Of a stretch of 12,233 nt of DNA, positions 6,722 to 12,233 are shown piece by piece; within the stretch, counting starts at the first letter, position 1; each line of letters starts with the position of its first letter. The notes under the pieces are model-generated. The model was not told where the DNA came from and did not search any database. It was given only the letters and a program-made list of their open reading frames with translations. This stretch comes from Thermodesulfatator atlanticus (GTDB taxonomy: Bacteria; Desulfobacterota; Thermodesulfobacteria; Thermodesulfobacteriales; Thermodesulfatatoraceae): the NCBI GenBank assembly GCA_011321895.1, contig DROK01000171.1:1-12233 (forward strand), in the 5' to 3' direction. A program made the position numbers and the translations under genes.

Positions 6722-7144
6722 ATGGGTGAGCTTTACCGCTTCGGGGTCTCCATGCCGGTCAAGTTGCTCGAGGTGTTTGACCGTTACATTGCCCGCAAAC
6801 ACTATACCAATCGTTCTGAAGCCATTCGGGACCTCATCCGGGAAAAATTGGTGGAAGAAGAATGGCGAGAAAGTGATAAAGAAGTCATCGGGACCATCAC
6901 CTACGTTTATGACCACCACAAAAGGGAGTTAACCGACCGGCTGATAGATATTCAGCACGACCACCACGAGGAGATCATTTCCACCCAGCACGTACACCTT
7001 GATCATGACCATTGTCTGGAGGTGATCATCGTAAAGGGAAAGGCCAAGGAAATTCAGGACCTGGCTGACCGGATAAAATCCCTCAAAGGGATCCTTCATT
7101 GTCAGCTGGCCATGACCACCACCGGGAGGAATATCCCGGCCTAG
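6722..7144 (+). CDS. nikR: nickel-responsive transcriptional regulator NikR
   Basis: NikR is a tetrameric repressor that binds DNA when loaded with nickel and usually limits nickel uptake. The 140-residue protein has the ribbon-helix-helix DNA-binding domain at 1-45 (GELYRFGVSMPVKLLEVFDR, then the helix with NRSEAIRDLIREKL). An ACT-like metal-binding domain follows from about 52. The high-affinity nickel site is intact: His79, His90, His92 and Cys98, in the same spacing as His76, His87, His89 and Cys95 of the E. coli protein. Extra histidines (65, 66, 81, 82, 95, 97) are common in the family. The start is the ATG at 6722, preceded by GGAGGAGAGG. An upstream in-frame start at 6689 adds eleven residues before the conserved N-terminus and lacks support. 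No nickel transporter or hydrogenase gene is next to it; the divergent neighbour is bpsA. It shares its stop tetranucleotide with fmt. Confidence 0.96.
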   Translation: MGELYRFGVSMPVKLLEVFDRYIARKHYTNRSEAIRDLIREKLVEEEWRESDKEVIGTITYVYDHHKRELTDRLIDIQHDHHEEIISTQHVHLDHDHCLEVIIVKGKAKEIQDLADRIKSLKGILHCQLAMTTTGRNIPA

Positions 7145-7187
7145 GGCTTGGGGCTAAACCTCTCGCCCGGGGCCGGGCGGTAGCCCC
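7122..7187. terminator. inverted repeats at the nikR/fmt convergent junction, possible bidirectional terminator without T-tract
   Basis: Three perfect inverted repeats cluster around the shared stop of nikR and fmt. CCGGGA/TCCCGG spans 7122-7139 within the last codons of nikR. GGGGCTA (7150-7156) pairs with TAGCCCC (7181-7187). Nested inside is CGCCCGG-GG-CCGGGCG (7164-7179). The outer and inner pairs would form one long GC-rich hairpin starting six bases after the nikR stop. It lies inside the final fmt codons, so part of it is constrained by coding. No T-run follows on either strand, so it is not a classical intrinsic terminator. Confidence 0.35.
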
Positions 7188-8094
7188 TTACGAATTCTTC
7201 GGCCGAGATCCTTTTCTTCCCCTCAAGCTGGACTTCTTTTACCCCGAGCACCCCTTCCCCGGTACCTATAAGGAGAAAACCTTCTTCATCAAGGCCAAGG
7301 ATCTCCCCGGGCTCACCCTGAGATGGGCCCTTTTCCGCCCGGGGATGGAAAAATTTGATGAGTTTCCCCCGGAAATAGGCGTAAGCGGTGGGCCAGGGAT
7401 CAAGGCCCCTTATGAGGTTGGCAAGCTCTGTTGCCGGACGGCTGAAATCAAGGAGCCCGTCTTCTTTTTTGAGCATGGGTGCGTAGGAAACCCCTTCTTC
7501 GGGTTGTTTTCTGGGAGTGAGTTTCCCTTCCTTGAGCAGGTTTAGGGCTTTGACGATGAGCTTGGCTCCGAGGGAAGAGAGTTTGTCGTGGAGGGTGCCG
7601 GCGGTCTCCCCTTCTTCGATGGGGATCTTTTCCATAAGGAGGATGTCGCCGGTGTCCATGCCTTCGTCCATCTGCATGATGGTGACCCCGGTTTCCTTCT
7701 CCCCGGCGATAATAGCCCAATTGATAGGGGCGGCTCCCCGGAATTTGGGAAGGAGTGAGGCGTGGACGTTAATACAACCAAACTTGGGGATCTCAAGCAC
7801 TTCTTTGGGAAGAATCTTCCCGTACGCCGCCACCACGATAACGTCAGGGGAGGCCTCTTTGAGTTTGGCCAAAAAGGCGGGGTCTTTTATTTTCGAGGGT
7901 TGAAGCACGGGAAGGCCATGTTTTTCTGCCAGCACCTTCACCGGTGGTGGAGTCAACTTCTTGCCGCGACCCGCGGGCTTGTCCGGCTGGGTGACAACGG
8001 CCAGAATCTCTTCGCCGCTTTTGATAAGGGCCTCAAGGATGGGCACGGCAAACTGGGGGGTGCCCATAAAGACAAGGCGCAGTCTTTTTTTCAT
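7141..8094 (-). CDS. fmt: methionyl-tRNA formyltransferase
   Basis: Fmt formylates initiator methionyl-tRNA with 10-formyl-tetrahydrofolate before translation initiation. The 317-residue chain is full length. The N-terminal hydrolase-like domain has VFMGTPQFAVPIL (8-20), the catalytic Asn109 and His111 in CINVHASLLPKFRGAAPINWAI (107-128) and Asp147 in MDEGMDTGD. The basic loop PDKPAGRGKK (37-46) contacts tRNA. The C-terminal OB-like domain occupies about 210-317. Start: the ATG at 8094 overlaps the TGA of the ydbL-like gene (ATGA, 8091-8094), with GGAGG 11 bases upstream. A GTG at 8106 would put the same GGAGG almost against the start codon, so I reject it. It is separated from def, its usual partner, and follows envelope genes instead. 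Its TAG is made by the CTAG that also ends nikR. Confidence 0.98.
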   Translation of the reverse strand: MKKRLRLVFMGTPQFAVPILEALIKSGEEILAVVTQPDKPAGRGKKLTPPPVKVLAEKHGLPVLQPSKIKDPAFLAKLKEASPDVIVVAAYGKILPKEVLEIPKFGCINVHASLLPKFRGAAPINWAIIAGEKETGVTIMQMDEGMDTGDILLMEKIPIEEGETAGTLHDKLSSLGAKLIVKALNLLKEGKLTPRKQPEEGVSYAPMLKKEDGLLDFSRPATELANLIRGLDPWPTAYAYFRGKLIKFFHPRAEKGPSQGEPGEILGLDEEGFLLIGTGEGVLGVKEVQLEGKKRISAEEFVRGYRPAPGERFSPKP

Positions 8095-8669
8095 TTGCGT
8101 ACCCACCTCCCAGGGGATACCTCAACCCAGGTGCCTGCGGGAGCGGTGCGCTGCCATTCTTTGGCAAAAATCTTCTGAATCCGCGGGAGATCGCGAGGAG
8201 CTACCCCTAAGGCCTTCATAACCTCCCGGTAAAGGGCCGCCCGGTCCCGGTTCTGGGCCTCTAGCAGACGCTTGACCTGCGCCCTCTCCCTGAGGCTTAA
8301 GGCCTGAGGATCTTTCAGCACCAAAAAGCCGTCTGCCCCTTCACCGATTATGCCTTTGGTCATATAAGGTTTGAGTTTGGGGTAACGGGCCTTAAGACGG
8401 GCCTTAAGCTGTCTGATGGAGGCGTTTGAGACGGTAAGTTCCTGCTGGGCGTAAGCTACCCCTGGCCCCAAGCGCAAAGAGGAATTTTCAGGTGGGGCGG
8501 GCGAGTTTTCCGGGGCTTTTTCTTCTTTAAGGCCCCGGACCTCTTCGGATATCTCTTTGGCCGCCTTCTCGACCTCCGCTGCGGGAAAGTAGATATTAAT
8601 CGTGACGCAGGAAATGAGCAGCAAAGCCACCAGGACCAGGTAATATTTTTTAAGATGGCTCCTTTTCAT
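8091..8669 (-). CDS. YdbL/DUF1318 family lipoprotein, with a YnbE-like N-terminal segment
   Basis: A 192-residue lipoprotein. Residues 1-20 form a signal peptide with lipobox LISC, giving lipid-modified Cys21 followed by Val, which suits outer-membrane sorting. CVTINIYFPAAEVEKAAKEI (21-40) comes next, then a low-complexity Glu/Pro/Asn linker (47-64). The YdbL domain (about 77-192) shows GIIGEGADGFLVLKD (106-120), NRDRAALYREVMKALGV (140-156), IQKIFAKEWQ (164-173) and a closing APAGTWVEVSPGRWVRK (176-192), very like the E. coli YdbL end. In E. coli, YdbL is a small periplasmic helper of the YdbH-YnbE intermembrane bridge for phospholipid transport. Here the TIN-containing N-terminus may take the YnbE part. 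GPGVAYAQQ (68-76) resembles a leftover signal-cleavage site. Its start, with GGAGGAG in front, lies within the ydbH-like gene (20-base overlap). Its stop overlaps the fmt start. The family call is firm; the fusion idea is inference. Confidence 0.9.
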   Translation of the reverse strand: MKRSHLKKYYLVLVALLLISCVTINIYFPAAEVEKAAKEISEEVRGLKEEKAPENSPAPPENSSLRLGPGVAYAQQELTVSNASIRQLKARLKARYPKLKPYMTKGIIGEGADGFLVLKDPQALSLRERAQVKRLLEAQNRDRAALYREVMKALGVAPRDLPRIQKIFAKEWQRTAPAGTWVEVSPGRWVRK

Positions 8670-11058
8670 CGCTCTCCTCCATAACGCGTTTCAGGCGTCT
8701 TACCATTTCTTTGAAACTGATGGCTCCGCCTGGGTTTTGATTTATCACATCTACCCCGAAAAGTTTAGGGCCTTTGACCAGATATTCCTTGCCTCCCTCT
8801 TTGATCAATCCTTTCAGGTAGAAAACGTCGTTTTCCAGCCGGCAGTAAAGGCCCAAACGCTGATAGCGCAGGCTCTTGGCAAAGGGGACCAAAAGGGTGG
8901 CTCTTCCCCCACCAAGCTCGGCCATCTGGCGCACCGCCTTAAGACTGATGCGCCTCTTGCCACGATAGGACGGGTCGTCTTCAAGCCAGAGCTCAAAGCT
9001 TGCCGGAAGCTTTCCTACCATCACCAGGTGGCGCACCTTTCCTCTCAGACGACCGGTGATAAGGCCAAAACCCAAGGCCTTTGAAAGGAGGGTAAGATCA
9101 AGGCCTGAAAAAGTGATATCACCACCGTAACGAGGGAGGACCCCCGGCTCGAAAAAGAAATCTTTTATGATGAGCTCCCCTCCGGCAAGTCTTACTTTCA
9201 AGAGGCCTTTTCCTTCAAGACGGCCCTTTGCAAAAGTGACGCGGGTGAAATGCCCGGAAATTTCCGGCGAAAGAGGCTTCCAGGGCGGGGGAAGGTCCGG
9301 TCGCAAGCCTTTCAGTTCTGTTTCTTTGAGGAAAAAGGTCTTTTGCCCAATATCACCCGCCCCACCACTGCTCTCAAGGTTTCCTCTAAAGAGGGACCAA
9401 GAAAAAGGCTCTAAAAAAAGCTTTGGCGGGCAGGTCTTTCCCTCAAGTTCAAGAGGTCCCAAAAGGAGCACAGGGCTTTTTACCTCAGCCCAGGAAAGGG
9501 AAAAGTCCTTACAGCTTCCGGAAAGATCGTAGGCCCCGGCCAGTCTTAGCCCCTCAAATTGATGAGGACCGAAACCAAGCCTCCCGGAAAAGTAAGCGTT
9601 TATAACCCTTTTTTGTTGACGCAGAAAAAGGCTGCCCGAGAGCTTGGTCCTGGAAAGGAAGGGATACTCCTCCCCGAAAGGTTCAGCCACCAGAGGGCCC
9701 CAGAAATCTTCCATTTTAAGCTTTAAAGCCGCCTTATGAGGCCAGCTCCATTGCGGGTACACCTCAAGCCCTTCCACCTCGGCGGTGAAAGGGCCGTTTA
9801 CTTTAAGGCTTGATACGAAAAGACTTCTTCCCTTTTTGAGGAGGTTGAAAGAGAAACGCAAAGGTCTTTCAAGGGCGTAGTACCAGGGGGCCCAAAAGAA
9901 TTCACCCCTTCTGAGAAGAACCTCTCCCTTTAAGAACAGGTCTTTGGAGAGACCTCCCCGGATTTTGGCCTCAAGGTCCATTCCCTCCCCTACCCTGTCT
10001 TCTGAAAGGGCAAAACCACCTTGTCTTAAAACCAATTCTGCCTGAAAGCGCTCATTTTGAGGAAAGATTTCGGCCGAGCCTAAAAGCTCACCCTTTATCT
10101 TGGCCCCCAGGGAATTTGCCAAAGAGGCGAAAAAAGGAGGCCCAGCGGCCAAGGAAAGTTTTAATCGTTCAAGGGCAAGGGCCTCTGGTAACAATCTCCC
10201 TTCCAGGCGGTAGGCCAGGGAAACAGGTGGCTCAAAGAGGGCCCAGCCCTGGGCCCAGAAGCTGCCCTTTTCTCTCTGCCAGAAGCCGGAAAAAGAACCT
10301 TCCCCTGCCAGGGAAAAATTTAGCTTGGGAAAATCAAGGCTAAGATCAGTGAGGGACGCCCGGCCTTTGAAAGAAACCCCCTCATCTTTCGGATCAAGAA
10401 AAAGCTCAAGTTTCAGGACCCCTTTGGAGGCAAAAAGGTCCTTTTTAAGCCAGTGAGGAAGGCGGGCCAGGTCAACCTTCACGTCGAGTTTGACCGCCCC
10501 GAAAAACTCGTCTTTTTCTTTGGGAAGAAAAGACGTTTTCGGGGTTTTGGGGTTTTTATCTATAAAAGCCAGGGCCTCTTTTGCTTTAAAAGCCCCAAAA
10601 AACGCCTTAAGTCCCGTGATTTTAAGTCTTTTAAGTCTCACCTGGTAGGAAGGCTTGCCCTCCAGAAGCAGTTTTCCGTTTTCAAGCTGCAGGGCCAAAA
10701 GATATTTGGGGGGAGTAAGACCCCTGGCCGGGAAAAGGAGATCATACCTCCCTTCAAAATTTTTGAGGAAAAGTAAGACCCCCTTTTCTTTAAAGGACGG
10801 GTAAATAGCCCCTTCTTCGGCCCATAGTTCAAAGGCCGGGTCACCAAGGTAAAGCCCCCGGAAGTAAAAGTGGCCATCCTTTACAGTTAAAGCCTTACAG
10901 GAAAAATTTAGCCCGGCGTCCCTCAAAGTCTTTTGAAAGGCCCATAAAACCAAGGTGTCACGAAACAAATAGAGTAAGAGAGCCAAGAAAAGAAAGAGAA
11001 AGGAAAGGAGAACGAAGAAAAGAAGACCTTTTGATAATGGCCTAGGGGAGATCCTCAC
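8650..11058 (-). CDS. YdbH-like AsmA-family protein, probable intermembrane phospholipid transport bridge
   Basis: An 802-residue envelope protein anchored by one N-terminal membrane helix (about 11-32). A very long strand-rich region follows, made of short repeated beta-hairpin-like units, as expected of AsmA-type proteins (YdbH, TamB, YhdP) that form lipid-carrying grooves across the periplasm. The C-terminal 130 residues contain RRISLKAVRQMAELGGG and LYCRLENDVFYLKGL. Just before the end comes VDVINQNPGGAISFKEMVRRL, a tail shared with YdbH-like proteins encoded beside DUF1318 genes. YdbH function (outer-membrane lipid homeostasis) is known from enterobacteria; here it is inferred. No ATG is available: an in-frame TAA lies just upstream, leaving GTG at 11058 or TTG at 11061. 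I chose GTG because GAGG is eight bases away. Its end overlaps the lipoprotein gene by 20 bases. Confidence 0.88.
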   Translation of the reverse strand: MRISPRPLSKGLLFFVLLSFLFLFLALLLYLFRDTLVLWAFQKTLRDAGLNFSCKALTVKDGHFYFRGLYLGDPAFELWAEEGAIYPSFKEKGVLLFLKNFEGRYDLLFPARGLTPPKYLLALQLENGKLLLEGKPSYQVRLKRLKITGLKAFFGAFKAKEALAFIDKNPKTPKTSFLPKEKDEFFGAVKLDVKVDLARLPHWLKKDLFASKGVLKLELFLDPKDEGVSFKGRASLTDLSLDFPKLNFSLAGEGSFSGFWQREKGSFWAQGWALFEPPVSLAYRLEGRLLPEALALERLKLSLAAGPPFFASLANSLGAKIKGELLGSAEIFPQNERFQAELVLRQGGFALSEDRVGEGMDLEAKIRGGLSKDLFLKGEVLLRRGEFFWAPWYYALERPLRFSFNLLKKGRSLFVSSLKVNGPFTAEVEGLEVYPQWSWPHKAALKLKMEDFWGPLVAEPFGEEYPFLSRTKLSGSLFLRQQKRVINAYFSGRLGFGPHQFEGLRLAGAYDLSGSCKDFSLSWAEVKSPVLLLGPLELEGKTCPPKLFLEPFSWSLFRGNLESSGGAGDIGQKTFFLKETELKGLRPDLPPPWKPLSPEISGHFTRVTFAKGRLEGKGLLKVRLAGGELIIKDFFFEPGVLPRYGGDITFSGLDLTLLSKALGFGLITGRLRGKVRHLVMVGKLPASFELWLEDDPSYRGKRRISLKAVRQMAELGGGRATLLVPFAKSLRYQRLGLYCRLENDVFYLKGLIKEGGKEYLVKGPKLFGVDVINQNPGGAISFKEMVRRLKRVMEESDEKEPS

Positions 11059-11168
11059 CAAGACGTCCTCTTGTTATTGCACCCCTGACACTTTAAAAAA
11101 GGTGCCAAAGGTACGCCCTTCAAAAAATTCTTCAAAATAATAGAAATGGATCTTAAGGGCTAAAAAAT
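11059..11168. other. 110-base AT-rich gap between the cytochrome gene and the ydbH-like gene
   Basis: This gap must hold the end of the cytochrome transcript and probably the promoter for ydbH-ydbL-fmt, but I see no convincing -35/-10 pair. A GAGG ribosome-binding site for the ydbH-like gene is near 11065-11070. A short inverted repeat (GCACC near 11079 and GGTGC near 11101, minus strand reading the same) has a long loop, and there is no clean terminator after the cytochrome stop at 11169. Confidence 0.3.
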
Positions 11169-12233
11169 CTATTTATAGTAACGATCATCATGGCAGGATA
11201 AGCATAATCCTGTACTTTCTTTACGCAAGAGATAAGGCCTTTTGGCTACGTGTGGCTCGTGGCAGCTAAGGCAGGTAATCAAACCATTATATAGGGGAAG
11301 ATCTGTTTTTTTCATGTTTTCTTTGAGAGGGACATTCATAGGATGATTTATTTTATATTTGTGGTCTGTATGACACCGATAACAGAGATTCGGGGAAACA
11401 TTTAAATTTCCTTCATGGTGTTTAGAACTATTTTGGGCGCTTATTAGTCTGGGCTCACCGGGTAATTCCCCCAATTTCCAGTCGATAAAACCATCTGTAT
11501 TAACAGAAACAAACAAATTGTCATTTCCTTCTAAACGATAAAGGAATACGCTAACATTATTGGCTTTGGGCAGGGGTGGAGAATCTTGTTTAATAACCTT
11601 AAACTGAAAAATTCTTTCCACTTCCTGGCCCATGATGGTCCTAGCTCTCACTAAACATTTATAGGTTTTATCTTTTTCAAGTCCAGCTAATGTAACTTGA
11701 TGGAAAGAAGACCAATAATCCTTCTGTTCGTAAAGGTTGCTGCAAGAGATTTCTAATTCAACAGGTTGATTTGATTTAACACAAATATTAGCCTCCCACC
11801 AGATTCCATTTTCTATCCCACAAGTTTCAACCTTTTTAATTAATACTGGTTGATATGAATAAGAAAGAACTTTGGCATTTAGTGGATTTAAAACAAACTT
11901 TTTGTTCAACTCGGGAACATAGAAAACCAATACTTTATCCTGTCTGGGCCTGGGAATAAGGATATAAGAAACACCATCAAATAGCTGGCCATGATCAAAC
12001 CATTTTACTTTATTTAAATCAACCTCATCTTCGTTAGAAATATTGCTTTTTTGTTCATGACAGTCATTACATTGATGATTTTCATAAGGAACATGAAAGT
12101 AGGTGGCCACTTCTAGTGGATGGCAAGACTCACATTGGGCTTTCACCGAATTACTCAAAAGCACAGAAAACGCCGCTAATAACAAGATTTTCCATAGAAA
12201 TTCAAACCTTCTGGCCTTATGGCATCGAATATG
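11169..12233 (-). CDS. exported five-heme c-type cytochrome with a fibronectin-III-like middle domain (5' end probably outside the window)
   Basis: The reading frame is open from the right edge, with no ATG or GTG in frame. The first in-frame alternative is TTG at 12185. Upstream codons read RRFEFLWK directly before the hydrophobic core LLLAAFSVLLS, which looks like the signal-peptide n-region, so the true start is probably beyond 12233. Numbering from that TTG, cleavage after SVKA would leave Gln17 and the first heme motif CESCH (18-22). The second is CNDCH (39-43). Residues about 112-200 form a fibronectin-III-like beta domain (GIWWEANICVKSNQPVELEI and LAGLEKDKTYKCLVRAR) with four extra cysteines (122, 135, 148, 177). 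The C-terminus has CYRCH (268-272), CLSCH (305-309) and CLSCH (328-332), arranged like the doubled CXXCH family (INHPMNVPL, CHEPH). Hemes would carry electrons in the periplasm or at the surface. The DNA is much AT-richer than the neighbours. The partner is unknown. Confidence 0.88.
   Translation of the reverse strand, partial: HIRCHKARRFEFLWKILLLAAFSVLLSNSVKAQCESCHPLEVATYFHVPYENHQCNDCHEQKSNISNEDEVDLNKVKWFDHGQLFDGVSYILIPRPRQDKVLVFYVPELNKKFVLNPLNAKVLSYSYQPVLIKKVETCGIENGIWWEANICVKSNQPVELEISCSNLYEQKDYWSSFHQVTLAGLEKDKTYKCLVRARTIMGQEVERIFQFKVIKQDSPPLPKANNVSVFLYRLEGNDNLFVSVNTDGFIDWKLGELPGEPRLISAQNSSKHHEGNLNVSPNLCYRCHTDHKYKINHPMNVPLKENMKKTDLPLYNGLITCLSCHEPHVAKRPYLLRKESTGLCLSCHDDRYYK

Noticed and set aside
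8095..8106. GTG at 8106 as the fmt start
   Set aside because: It would touch the ribosome-binding site, add four residues before the family N-terminus, and lose the ATGA coupling that the ATG at 8094 has.
12216..12233. The translated HIRCH at the right edge as a sixth heme motif
   Set aside because: The residue three before Cys is His, not Cys, so it is not CXXCH. It lies before the hydrophobic signal segment and would be cytoplasmic.

Overview
The window reads as a gene-dense piece of a thermophilic, Gram-negative bacterial chromosome. A Thermodesulfobacteriota-type genome (Thermosulfurimonas or Thermodesulfatator-like) is my best guess, by inference only. The arguments are a branched-chain polyamine synthase (BpsA, a thermophile enzyme), lipoproteins and a YdbH/YdbL pair that imply an outer membrane, a multiheme c-type cytochrome, NikR, and very tight gene packing. 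No gap between genes exceeds about 125 bases. I see no RNA gene, IS element, CRISPR array or long repeat.

Left part, minus strand, one probable operon (3203 down to 1): der (EngA GTPase), then an exported protein of the DUF1080/LamG-like fold, then a periplasmic binding protein of the ferric-ABC type, then the start of its permease, cut by the window edge. The binding protein and permease overlap by ATGA.

Centre-left, plus strand (3269-5557): a fumarase-type beta subunit without its alpha partner, yjbQ (coupled by ATGA) and hisD. This unit diverges from der across 65 bases that contain a consensus -10 box so close to the ATG that the message looks leaderless.

Centre: bpsA (minus) and nikR (plus) diverge from a 125-base gap containing a clean 6+4+6 dyad. 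bpsA overlaps hisD tail to tail by 8 bases. nikR meets fmt tail to tail through a single CTAG that ends both genes, beside nested GC-rich inverted repeats.

Right part, minus strand: a YdbH-like AsmA-family protein, a YdbL/DUF1318 lipoprotein and fmt form a chain with overlapping ends. By analogy with the enterobacterial YdbH-YnbE-YdbL system, the first two probably serve phospholipid movement between the inner and outer membranes. The lipoprotein looks like YnbE and YdbL combined in one chain. At the far right is a five-heme cytochrome with a fibronectin-III-like middle part. Its DNA is visibly AT-richer than everything else, and its 5' end probably lies just outside the window.
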